Of a stretch of DNA of 64,000 nt, positions 1 to 13,000 are shown in pieces; within the stretch, counting starts at the first letter, position 1; each line of letters opens with the position of its first letter. The notes under the pieces were generated by a model, which was given only the letters and a program-made list of their open reading frames with translations, was not told the DNA's origin and searched no databases. The stretch is from NCBI GenBank assembly GCA_023053545.1, contig JAKZAN010000007.1, positions 5,518,001-5,582,000 on the forward strand. Reading direction: 5' to 3'. The translations under genes were made by a program, and so were the position numbers. Origin of the DNA: Lepidurus packardi. Taxonomy: Eukaryota > Arthropoda > Branchiopoda > Notostraca > Triopsidae.

Positions 1-3000
1 ATGGGAGCCATTTTATGATTTCGAAAGAAGTGACTCGATTATTTGATGCTTATAATTGCTGGTATGATGATTACCAACGACAATAATGAAGCCTAAAGCA
101 TCCTCGGTTTACGGAGCTTGCACCGAATATCTCCATGGTTCCTATTCGCTGTAGTGATATTTGTGACAAGCAAAAGAAGAAGAAAAAACCCCAGAAAAAC
201 GGAAAATCACAGAGAAAAAAAAACTTCATAAGTTATAATCACCCCACACCCACTCCTCCCTTCTCCTTCCCACATAAAGAGACAAAAGCTCTTTTAATAT
301 AATATAACTTGCTCCCGTATCCTCAAGGTTCCTTGTGTACAGCAAATTTTTGTCTTTTTGTAAAAAAAAAAAAAAAAAAGAAAAGAAAGAAAAAGGAAAA
401 GGAAAAAAAGACATTCTTGAGGATTCGTAAGGAAAAATTAATGGTCCAGAAACGACCAGAGCTGAAACACTATATAAGGCATATATAGAGTTTAAAATAA
501 GCAGTTTGCGAAGCCAGAACGAACATTTCAATACTGAATCCCCCTTGTGTGCATCAACCCCCTTTCTCGTTGAAGAAAAGTTTTGTGAAATCCCCACCCC
601 CCTCTTCCTTCATCCACCCCTGACACTTCACAACCAAACACCTCCGTGTTCATTGTTTTTGGCTGTATTTTTGCTGGTCCATCCATTAGCCAAGTGTTAT
701 AGAAGAGGAACTCGTTAATTTTGTGAGAAGTCATTTACTACTTTTTCTTTCCTAGTTTTCCCCCCTCCCCCCGCAACTATTTAGCGCAAACCCAGAAATT
801 TACGATAGCCAGAGAGCGAGAGAAAGAAAGAGAGAAATTGGTTTTCCGTTGAATCCCAGAAAAAACACACTTATAACTTGTTTTGTTCTTTTCCCCATTA
901 GTTATGAGTTTTGAGAATATCAGTTACTCTCGGGTTTGTTCTTGAAGAAGGAGTAAACACTGACTTATTTGCCGTTGATTTTTTTGTATACGAATTGCCT
1001 GTTTCTGCCATGACAAACGTTGCTTTTGCGTTCTATCGGTTATCCCCTGCATTCATTCTTAGTGGTGACACCGGCCTGAGCTTTTAAGCACCAACAACAA
1101 GGGTTCCTACTTGATAAGCCTTGTAAACGCCGTAATTACCGTTTGTGTACGAAAAACAAGAGAACCGTGACGCAAAAAAATGACTTTGGCTTTTCATTAT
1201 TTATTCCGTTACTTGCACCCCAAACATCACCTTGTCAAATTTTCAGGGCTGGATAACCAAGTCTACGAACAGACAACAGCAAAAGGCCCCAGCAACGAGG
1301 TCTCTATGCACTTTGTAACTGAGAAGCTGGTTCTAATTATTATTATTATTATTTTAGCTTCAAGCTCTCACCCCTAGAAAAGTAATCAGTTAGTTTCTCA
1401 ACATTTTCTATGTCCTCTACTCCTCTGCAATAAGCGTTGTAGTAACCGACAATTGTTTAAAACCGTTAAAGCCTGTTAGACTGTCCACAACACTGCGTAG
1501 AATGATAACTTCCTATCGTCCTGTGAACAAAAATAACTGAAAAGCGAATATTGCCGTCCGTTCAGGCATCAATTTGACCAGTTCTGAAACTAAATCCTAT
1601 CATTTACGTCAGTAGGAAGAAAAAAAAGAACCATTCTGCGCTTTTCTTTGAGCGATGGTTTGTTGTCATATAAAAAATAAAGTAGAAATTCATTGTGGCA
1701 TTGCTAGTATATAAAAAGAAGTGCATTGATATACGTTCTAATTGAGGCAGACTAAATATTTGCTGGTAAAATAAAAAATGCGATCGTAATCAAGCTAGCA
1801 ATTCGGAAAAGCCGATTGCGCGGCCACTTATACGATAAAAAAGCTGTTAAATTTGTGGTATACAGTTCGCTGTTCCTACCTCAACGTGGTTACTCAAGTT
1901 CCTAATGTAAAGCCTCTTAATCAGCTCGTAAATACCGTCTTTTTCCACTTTCTACTAATGTGACATAGCAATTGAAGTGACAGGGAAAGCCCATATAAAT
2001 AAGACTGAACGTCGATATTCCTGAGCTCTTCTACAATATTATACGTTTCCCCAGGTTATGTCTGATGCTGCTGCTTTCTTTTTCTAGACTACTTGTGGGG
2101 ACTAAATTCCGAATAAAAGGAAGTCCATGATATTAGAAATGAGCTTGAAGGAATAAACCAATCTGGTGACTAAACTGTTACAGTGTTCTCCCTCTGATTT
2201 ATTTTGTATTTAATTTCTTTTGTATCATGTGCCCTCTATATGTATTGTCTGAAAAGATGCGTTGGCAGCGAAAATGTTTCGTCGTTTTTACCACACATGT
2301 TGGATATGATCCCGCCGATTCTTGTATATAACACTATTACCCAAGCGAAAGAAAATATGAAAAACACGTACCATTTTGCCCAACCTTTGAACCATACGTT
2401 GTCACCTGTACATGCATAAACATGTTGTAAGTTAAGTTTGTTCACAGACCCAACCCCCATCTTGATGAAATTTCCCTCCATGGCTCTGTATAGAATACAG
2501 TTGTGTCATATTACTTGTATCAACATTTTATTTTCCAGTGGAGTCAATAACCTTAGTATTTTGATTTTTTTTTCTGAGCGTAACTTAGGATAAAGCGTAA
2601 ACGAAGTGAAGCCTTTCAACTCCGATGGGAACGTGTCTGAATTAAACTAATTTGCTTAATTAACAGGGAAATTTCAAAAACAGACGTTTTTTCCCCCGAG
2701 TGACGACTCGGCTACCAGCGTGTGCCGCGTGCAAAACACAACGGGAAAATTAAAGCAAAAGGGGGGAGAGGGGGGAATTGGGCATAAGGAGGACTATAGG
2801 TTCTATGGAAAACGCGTTCGAAAAGGAATAAAAAACGAAGGGAGTGAAATAAAACAAGACGGAGGAGTGGGTTTGGTAGGGTATGGGTGAGGGTGAAATA
2901 AAAAAGAAAAAAGAATGACTCTGTCCACATCTTTATTGATCGAGTCTTCTCTCAGGGTTTCCTATTCTGCATACGTCAAGGCAGGCAGCATGAAGAGGCT

Positions 3001-6000
3001 TTATACGGCCTATGTAACTAATGCAATCTTTGTCTTTTTTTCCCTTCCTTTTTTGGCCCTTACAGGGTTTGGAAGAAGCTTAGACAATAAAAAAGCAGGA
3101 GCAAGAGGTTTTCGTCTTGTGTCGCATTCTTTTTTCCCTATACACAAGATTCTTTTGTCGGAAACGTACTCCTCTTTTATTCTGCTCTTTCTGAAGGTTT
3201 TCTTGCTTTCAAAAGGAGGATGGAAACGAAGGGAGAAGAGCCTGTGCCTAACAAATCTTCCCAGGCAGAAAAGGACTTTCTGCAAAATCTAAAACATGTC
3301 CTTTGCCCTCGGGTGTTTTATCAGCTCCCGCGTTTGTCTTGCAAGAAACAGCATGCCGAAGCAATATTAGAAGGGTAGGCTCACCACGAAATAACTAAAT
3401 TAAATTATTTGTGTAATTTTCTCATCCAATTGATGGCTTGATGCCTGATGGTGCCAAGACCCTTTGGCTTTTTTTGGCATCAAAACGCACGCTCCTATTA
3501 AGCATGGCGTGTTGTGCACCAATTTATTCACGAATTTGAATTGTCAACTAGTTATGTCCATCTTAGACCCTTCTCCCTTAATAAATGCCTTCTCAAATCG
3601 CGCACTGTACTAGCTATATGAAAGATTATCTCTTGGATGCGATCCGTCTACCTTTTATTTATTTTTAAGGATCTTCTTGAATATTGCACCTTCCTTGCAC
3701 CCATTCTCGGCGCAGAAAAGCAGACACTCCTTGGCACCTATTACGGTTGCTATGCCAACCTGAACTAAGATCCTGTATGCACGTCTCACTTCTGTCAGGA
3801 GTGGCAATCTAATTCCGTATTATGCGATCGACTGCCTAAACCTATACATATTTGCACCTTCGTTTCCTTCTTCTCCACACGAACCCCCTTCTAAGCCCAG
3901 CGCATAAGCAATTTGAAGTATTTGAGGATAATTCGCGTTCACTGAACTAGACGACAATAACTGCATGTTAGCACGACTCTACCAGAAAAAAGGAATTTTG
4001 AAGAAAGAGCCAGAACCGTATGTCTGCTGCTTGATGAACACGTCGGAGGTTAAGCAGCGGGGGAGTAGGCTAAGTTCTAAATTGCAGAGGCTTATAGCGA
4101 ACACGGCCAATCCTAAGTTCAGCATTAAAAGTCGTGATGAAGTTTATCTTTAGCCCTTTGGCTGCGTGATGGGCGCTGATGGTTTTTCGGCACTTTTTCT
4201 CCAGAAACTTTCTAGCGTTAGTCACTTTCATTGCTCGCTTTGAGTGTATAATAGAGCAAAAAGGAGAGTAGTGCTTTTTAGATGTTCCAAATCCTCCGGC
4301 TTGAAGCTTGACCGAGTATGAACTTATTCTGATATAATTTTTTAAATATAGTTGGGCACGCGGATGCCAGAAATTTGGAGTACATATACCACTGTAGTCC
4401 AAATAATACATCATGACCAAGCACTAAATTATTAGCGTCAGATGGTTTTCTGGAGCTCTACGTGAAGGGAGAGGGGCTTTACGGTCTACTGACGATTTAG
4501 CAATTTGAACGTTCGGAATCGTATGTAATAACAAAAGCAGTTGTGGGCTTTTAGTCACTCAGGAAAATTCTCAAATCAACTTATCTAATGATAAAAGCAT
4601 TTTGCCAACAGGTTTAATAACGATAGCCGTCCTCGTTAAATAAAAATGAGTAGCACCAAAGAGAAGGGCGCACAATACTCCAAAGAAGAGCGCTAACCGT
4701 GACCAAGATGGTGAGTTTCCAGAGGGACCAAGGAGCAAGAACAACTTGATATTTTATTTATTCTCTTTTGTGCCTAACAATAACTTCATTTTACGTTTTT
4801 TTCTTTTTTAGTTATGTCCATGTACAATTCATGATTTTCACCCAGCCAAAAGAATAATGGTCCCTTATTACTATGCAGAACTGAGCACTTCATTTTTCAC
4901 CTGACTTTATAAATATTCTTATTTTCCTTTTCCTGTTTGAATGACTTTAATTTTTATGCACAGACTTGCTCTGCCAGCCAAGATTGGACTCCAGCGCATA
5001 AAGTGCAAAGGTGATGTGCCCCAGTGATTCACTGAGAAATCTTATGCTCGAGTCCAAGTCCTCGACTTGGACAAATTTATGGCCTACCCTCGTTTTGCAT
5101 TAACCTCTCTGACATCTTTTCGAACCCATAGCACATTCCCTAGCTGATTAACAAGGTGATTGCATAGAGTAATTACTTTCCATAAAGATCGTGGGCGCCA
5201 AGACCCTGTTTTATTAGTCAGTTCCGATCACCAGAAAGTAATTTTTCGAGGCCCACAGCGCGCTAATCCTGTACCGTACCGTTTAGCGCAAAACAGCCAA
5301 AAAACCTCTAAATACAGGACAAATATAATGAAATCAATGTCTCAAATTCACTCGCTTTTCGCTGGCTTCTGGCCTCATCACGTAAACAGCAAAAAGACGG
5401 AAACGGACGACACGTTTTTCTTTTGCTCGTCCATTTCTACTCGCTAGTTTTGGCGTTTGTGTGCTAAGGAGAACGAGTTCGGGTTCAAGGCTAAAGCAAC
5501 AAGAACCACATGAAGCTTCCCGACTCGTCCTTTTCATTAGCAATGAAGTCAGCAGAATCATTTCCCGTTTCTTATTTAGTGAAATGGACAGCTGAGGTAA
5601 CCAGTATTGTCCTTTGAGGTTATGCTTTTCCGAATTCTATATTCCATTGCCCGTAAAAGTACACGAAAAGTTCCCCTTCATTTCGATCATTATCCGGAAG
5701 TGACACTCTATCCAATCTTAAATGTACTGAATATTAATTTATTCTGAAGTACTCATTGAACGTTAAAGATTGTCTAATAATATTTCCCACGAACTTAACC
5801 CAAGGCAACAAAGGTGTGTAGGTATAGAGGAAGAAGTTTTGGAATTAGAGCAGCAGAAGAATCTAGAGAATTACGTGAAATGAATACAAACCTAGAGCCT
5901 AAAAGACGCTACAGGATCAAATAAACACGAACAAATAAAACACAATAGGCTCCAAACCCCAAACCGAATTTTGTAGACATGCAACAATCGAATACAGGTC

Positions 6001-7065
6001 TAACAAAGTACATGCTAGTGAAGTTACGTAAAACTTTTAAGGATCATGCCAAGTTTTTCAATGAACAATTCGATTAACTTTTTGTGCATGTCTTTTATGT
6101 AATGTGAACTTGCTGACCCAAAACCGCGCTCACCGACCAAGCCAATCTAGAACTGGTCACATCATGGAGTACCAGGTCTCAGAACCGAATATGACCGCTT
6201 GCCGATTGATTTCTCTGGATTTTCATTTTTCAGTCCGCCTTCTTCCTTTCCATGCAATGCAAATTGAGAATGGAATGCATTATATAGAACAATTTTGTCC
6301 CAGAAGTTAGAGCCCATAGTTACCGTCCTCTCAGACTATTGTATTTTAAAACGTTGCCGATTATGCCCGACTGATATCGTTGCATATTTTGATAAAAAAA
6401 AAAAGAGGAAGACATTTTTTAAAATCATTATCTCATTTAAATAGAAATGTCACACATTTATAAAGTGTTGGCTTTAAACAGTTCGTAAGTTATACTGAAT
6501 ATGTTACCCATTAATTGCTTATAAGACATAACTTGTAGTTCGCAAGGAAGAGTATGAATTAGATCGTATCAGCAGATTATTACGAAAGCGTGGGAATCCA
6601 TAACTCTGGAACGATCTTTAACTACAATTGTTAATTAAATTAGAATTACAACTAATATTGGAAATTTGGTTAAGGAGAAATTTAGTATCTGCCTTAATTT
6701 CGTGTATTTTGTCTGCTTTATTCCGATTTTATTTTCAGAAGCGTGCTCTTTTTTAAAGAATATATTTAGTGATTGCAATTGTAGCCAGGTGTCGCAGTAA
6801 AATGGACTGTAGTCAGCTAGACAAGTCAGAGTGGAACGGCTTGTTGTGATTCCTACGTTTCACCTAATCCCGCCTTCGCCGAGTGCTGCTATCCAGATTT
6901 TGTTGGTGTTTATTTTCTTGTCGTGCGTTCTAGACATTATTTACGCCTTCTTTCGGGTCTTTTTCTCATAGGGTATGAAGTATAATTAACTACTACTTTG
7001 TTCCTTTATCGTAAAAAATGACAAATCTTTAATATCCATTTTGCCTGTTTCCTTTTGCTTTTTAG
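1..7065. other. Upstream non-coding region, no gene recognised
   Basis: About 7 kb of A/T-rich DNA with homopolymer runs and simple repeats, for example an ATT run near 1336-1356. Open frames here are short and of low complexity, and none carries a protein motif I recognise. The stretch precedes the first coding exon of the METTL9-type gene. That exon is preceded by a good 3' splice site (pyrimidine-rich, AG at 7064-7065), so at least one untranslated METTL9 exon probably lies somewhere in this region, but I cannot place it. It could also hold the end of a gene outside the window. Confidence 0.5.
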
Positions 7066-7099
7066 GCAGCTGAAGCACTGAAGAGTGAGGGGATAATCC

Positions 7100-10000
7100 A
7101 TGAAATTAATAGCACCCTTGACTCTGACTTTATTTGCAGTATCACTTGTTGTTGCTGTGACAGGCCAGAGCCGAACACTATCTCGTAGAGCAAATTCGAA
7201 CTCAGTCAACTGCCAGTCTGTAAACATGAAATCTCCTACTTACTCCGCTGAGTCTGATTGCAACAGTTACTCTCCTACTCCTGTTCCGAGATCTAAGCCT
7301 TATTTACGAAGTTCTTTGACCAGATCTCTTTATAACCGAATGCAAGAGAATGAAGCGATGCAGAAATTTGACAAAAGCCAGGTACAAATGTAGATCGCTT
7401 GCGTTGCATCAAGCCAAGGTTTTTAACCTCATAGTCGTATCTTTCAAAGTTGTATTTGTATAGCCCGATGTGTTGCCGTTCTAGCTTGTTAGCTTTACTT
7501 AAATTGTGGTTAATCTACTGCCAAGCTAAAGCGTGGCACTCATTACGTAAGGAAATCTGTTGCATGCTTGAGCACTTAACGCGTCCCTATGATGGAAACG
7601 TTTAACTCGCCCATTCTCATGGGGAAAGACAAGATTCTGAATGAAGGATCAGCCAAGCCGGTCCCATTATGCTTTGGATATTTATCCAACGTAGGCGTTA
7701 AAACGAATAAAAAGTCAGTGTTTCCATTTTCATTTCGTTAGCATTTTTTTCTTGGAAAAGTCACATACTTTGAAAGCAATCTCGAAATACATTTGTTAGC
7801 TTAATACTTGCCGAGTTGCGTAATCTTTCTGCCGGGGGATTTGAAGTTAGTTGTGACAGGTTCCCTATGCTATTCAAGACTTCTGTCAACTTTTTAAAGA
7901 TATGTTTTATTTTCTCAAAAGCGATGAGAAATTCCTTTTAAAAATGTATTTCTTTATAGTGGCAAGAATGTTCTTCAGTGCAGCATAGTGAAGTTGACGC
8001 TAAAATAACATCTTTCATTCATGTTAGGTATGATAGGCTAAGTTAGTAGTATTCGAGTGGTTCTAAGTTAGATCCTGTGGGAAGGTATGCGTTGGTAGAA
8101 GCTAGAAACTTGTAATACTAAAAATAGTAATACTAAATAGTAATAAAAATAGTAATACTAAAAAAGTAATACTAAAAATACTAAAACTTGTAATACTTGT
8201 ATAGCTAGAAACTTGTAATACTAATCCTCAAAGTTAGAACTAGTTCTATGGCTTCTTCGTGAAGGCCTGATCCAAGTTGGAAAAATAATTCAAGGTGACC
8301 TTACACGGTAAAGAGTAGTTGTCTTATAACGTTGTCTGCGGGTCGTTAAATTCACACTACAGGCGTGAGTAAAAGTGCTCCATTTCCGGTTAGCTTATTC
8401 CTTGGTCTGTCTGCCTTTATATCCCGCGGGCACATGACATTTTTATAGGCCTAAACTCATGTCTGCGCTGCAGTTCATTAGGACTGGTGTTGCAATCCTT
8501 GAATTATTTTAATACAGTGAAGACCACAGAGACCGTGATCTTTTTCGTCATCACGAAAGCTCATAAGGTAGTGCGGATATTCGTCATAGCAGATTAAATT
8601 TGTTGGAATAATTAAGGCTAATTTCCAAGTTCCAAATTAGCCAGTTTCTCGTGAATGGCTAATTATCCCATGCTTTCAGGAGTAAGGAAAAAATGTGAAG
8701 AAAAGAGCAGAGCGAAGAGGCTACCATCGTGGACGTTAATTCCCATCCTCTAGCTGTAACCCAGCTAATTAATAAGCCCGCGGAACAAAAACTTTTACCA
8801 CTTCCATGCCACCTGGCTTGCCGGTGGCTTGTAGTACATTTGGGTGTTAATGAATTTCTTTTATATTATGTTCACCTTGACCAAACGAATCTAAAAACGC
8901 GCAACGAAGTAATATACATTCTGAACCAAGATGAAAATTTGGATAGGATTCTTATGGTTTCCATCTCGATGTAATACCTATCCGTCCAGTTCTCTTTCAT
9001 TTTTTTTTATTTTTTAAGCATTTATTAAGACCCCTTTCAGGTTTACGTTTGAGTATCGCAGTGTACGATTACTAATTACACGTTTCCTAATGTTCTTAGT
9101 GGTACCAAGTGGATTCTAATTCACTCCCGCCCGTCCTGTCAGCTTCGTTTATTCAGTTCAACGTAGACCCGACCACTCAACATTTCCTTGACACCTGTGA
9201 AACCAAAAGTGATTGGCTGCTCACACAGGTGTGGCATCTGGTCGCCAAAGCATTCATGTCCTGGTTCCTTTCTCAAACATCAATAAATGGGTAAGTTCCA
9301 GGCCCATCATTTTTCTTTGTTACAGTTCTCCCTCCGAATCTCCTGTCAACTTTTTCTGGGGAGCGCCATTGTTTTTGTACTATGTGGCCTATGCCACGAA
9401 GCCCTTCATTGTTGAACGTTCTGCTGCCTGTGTGGACTGCCGAGCTGAGCTTCGGGGGGCCACACACTGCGTATTACGTGTGTTTTTTTCCATTTTATTT
9501 TTTATTTCCGTGATCATTACGCGTATGAAATATGGGTGTATATGGGGTATCACGGTAGCTTATAAAACTGACGAAAAAGTAACGAGGTATCTCTCACATA
9601 CAGCCAAAGGTAACAGAGAACGCGACAAGGTGGGGGGTTACAGAAAACGTTGCAATACGAGACCGGCACCCTGCTGTGGACAATAACCTGGCCACCCAAG
9701 TGTAGAGCCCCCGGTAGCAGCTACGCTTTGATACTAATAGTAGCCAATAAACAAAACTCGAGCCAGTCATGTTACCACCCGAGCTAATTTACATGAGAAC
9801 CAACTCTGCGGAAACAAAGGGAAAAGAATAATACTAAACTTTTTTTGTAATACATTATTATTTGTTAGGGAGTGGGAGGTGGGAGAAATGGGGAGAGTAA
9901 GACCACCTCGCACTCGTATATGTATATATATATATATTTTTTTGGTGACTGACTATGACACGAATGTTGGTGGGAGATTGCGGCACATCATACAATATAT

Positions 10001-13000
10001 TGGGGTAAAGAAAAGCGACAGTCTTGCTTTGACAAGAGGATTGCGTTGGTTTCGGAAAAGAGTAAAATCCAGATTCTGACTCCCAAGTCAGTCGGGCATG
10101 GGGTTATTCAAGCCCAGCCAAAGACAGAAACGAAGAGGCTTGAATACGATTGAAATGGAAAGTAGTACGTAAAAGGTCATTAAAAAGCAGGTGCAGTCAG
10201 CCGTGGTTTGAATTTGAATTGTTAAATTGGAGAAAAGGGAAGGCCAAAAGAGTTTTTTTTTTATTTTTTTTAAATAAAGGAAAGGAAACAATGGCTTGGC
10301 ACGAGTTGTGAAAATGCAAAGGGGTTCAGCTAAAAAAAAAATTTTACTGGCTTAAAAAAATCAGGCTTATGTGTCTGTCATATTTTAGGGGTATGGGGGA
10401 ATGAGTGCGAAAGAAAGGAGGGAAACATAATTGATATTTTTGTCAGGGCAAATTTTTGTTTCTTTGAACTAGCAAAACGGGGCCGATAATTTTTTCCCCT
10501 TCTTAACTATAAAAGCATTTTTTGGTACCCCTTGGCCATTTTCCCCAATGCTAACGATAAGGGCAACTGATTTGAACAAAAGACTTTGTACGCGCCATTT
10601 GCTTCCAACGTTCCTGATTCTTTTTATTAGGATTTCGCTGCGCTAGAGCGGCGTCTTTCTGAATTTTTTTGAAGGGTGAGTCGCATTTTGATGTCGATAT
10701 TTGGGTGATGTCAAAGAAAGCAACTGGGAGGAGGACGCTGAGGGCTGCGGAGAGTTAGGTTTTAGGAGGGTAGGAGCAGTGAAACCGAAAAGAATGAGGT
10801 GGGGGGAAAAGGAAGCATGTAACTTGTAGGGGGTGATTGGGAAGTGAAATGGAGGCGGGCTATTAGGAAGGATAATGGGCGTTGTGACGCCCGATAAATT
10901 TCGAAAAAATACTAACCAGAAAAAAGGGGAGAATAGAAACTGTGATGGCGCAGGGATAAACTTTTGACTAAGAGAAAACGGTAAATCAGGGGAATATGTA
11001 TTTGGCGCTATAAATATTCACTGAAGCTGACACGAACAGTTTCGGTTTCGTTTCCGTTTGTAATCCCTGTCTGGACTTGGTTTACTGCCGTCATCTTATC
11101 GGACCTAATGTCCTGCTAGTGGCGGAATTATTAGTTTCACTTTTTCTAAAAGAATTTTTTTAGCTTCTCTTTTTTAGGTTCAACGTTCACTTTTTTTCTT
11201 TTTTAAGGCTAGTGTATACCTTAGCTCCGTATAGACGGTTAGCATGGGTAATTTCGGAAAAAATTTTCGTTAAAAGCGGCACATTTCATGAAAAAAATCT
11301 TCGACAGCAAGCTTGAGCACACTAACCGCTAGTGCACAACCAATCTACCTTTTTTCCAGTTAATAATAAAGTAGTAACATGCAAATCAAGTTTACAACTA
11401 TGTGAAATACGTTTCCTTTAAATATGTCCTTTGACTGTGCACTAGCTGCTAATGAAAGAAAACTTGTTTTAGATTGCTTTCAAATCTGACAAAGCCGTTT
11501 TCGAGAAATTTTGCTCCGAATGTTCGACGACTTGATTTGGGACATTGTGCTGCTGCAGCAAAATGTGGTGACACATTGTACTTCCCGGAAGCAAAACATA
11601 CATAGAAGTTTTGCCAGTAATTAGCTATCTAATTGTATATACTTTCTTACGCAAGGCTTTCGCAAAACAGTAACAAACATCAGCGCCATCCGCGATTGTT
11701 TTGCATCATTAAGCTAAGGTATACGAGAGCCTCAAGCTTCTCTTTTTTAGGTTCAGCGTTCATTTTTTTAACCCGAGAACGTGTAAGAACATTTTTTTTA
11801 AAAGTATCTCACATTTAAATTGAGTTCTCAAGTTTAACTATACAAGGATTTTTTTCTTCCTAGCAAAGCATTTGACGAAATAGAACTAGCTTGGTTAGTC
11901 TGGTGGGTAATGCATACGTGGCGGCATTGCATTGCAATGGAATTGAAAATAGTTAGGATGTTTCGAAGTTGCCCTAAATTCCAGTGTCCGTGCATCGAGC
12001 TTTTATTTCCTTTTTTTTTTATTATTATTATTTTTATGTGGGGGGGAGGTGTCTTAAACGCCAGGAAGGAATATATGAGTTTGGAAAATTGCTGTCATAC
12101 AGAGCTTGTGCAAGCTTATGAACTTTGGGCCTGCCTTGTTGTGTAGAGCTGAGATGGAAGCATTCCGTGATTGAAGCAGCTTGCCTGGCTTTAACGAGAG
12201 AGGAGCGAGGGAGAGAGTAAAAGCAGCAGCTAGAGCCCGGCTTCAATCCAATAAAGTGTTCTTGCCAGATTGTTTACCTGCATTTGCTTCGAGGAAAATG
12301 TCAAACACGCGCAAGTTGACGGAATTTGAATAGCGCTTTGATTGAAAAAAACTACTTGAGTTCCCCATTCCAAGAATTTCTTTCCTCTTCCCCTATCTAT
12401 TAAAACACACGTCTGTTTTATTACAGTACAATATTTTTGTATTTTTGTTACATACATTTGCACTTCGATATCTGTTATGTATTTATCCGTACAGTCGGTT
12501 ACTATATGCTAAGTTCGACTGTTTTTTACATCTTTATCAAATGGTATGTCGAAGTTAAAAAAAGAGGCTCCATTTCTTGTGCTTCTATTTAGGGATACTC
12601 GACGTCGCGCCTCGTCAAAGTATTGATCGGTTCTTGCTTGAAAAAAAGGGTGGGGAATTGGTAAGGATAGAAAGAAAAGAGAAAAGAAAAAAAAGAAGCT
12701 GGGATGAGAGAAGCAAATGTGATCTTTTTCCAAGGATATTTCCTCCATGCATCTCTTCTTTGCCGTTGCTACATTGTCAATGCAAGAATTGGAAAAGAAG
12801 AGAAGTTTTGCTTATCAAAGAAGGCGCTTAGCATGCTTTCTTCTCCTTTTAGTCTTACGAAGACTGCTTGTTTGAATTGTGCAGTGTTTGTCTCGATGTT
12901 TCGTTTCAAACAGCGGAAATAAAATATTCATGATATCTCCGTAGTACTTTTTCCCTTTATTTTCCCCTGTTTGCATTTATCCAAACGAATCGCTACACTA

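Noticed and set aside
2915..3292. 125-aa plus-strand open frame in the left non-coding region
   Set aside because: Low-complexity Phe/Ser/Lys-rich translation mirrored by an equally long frame on the opposite strand; no motif.
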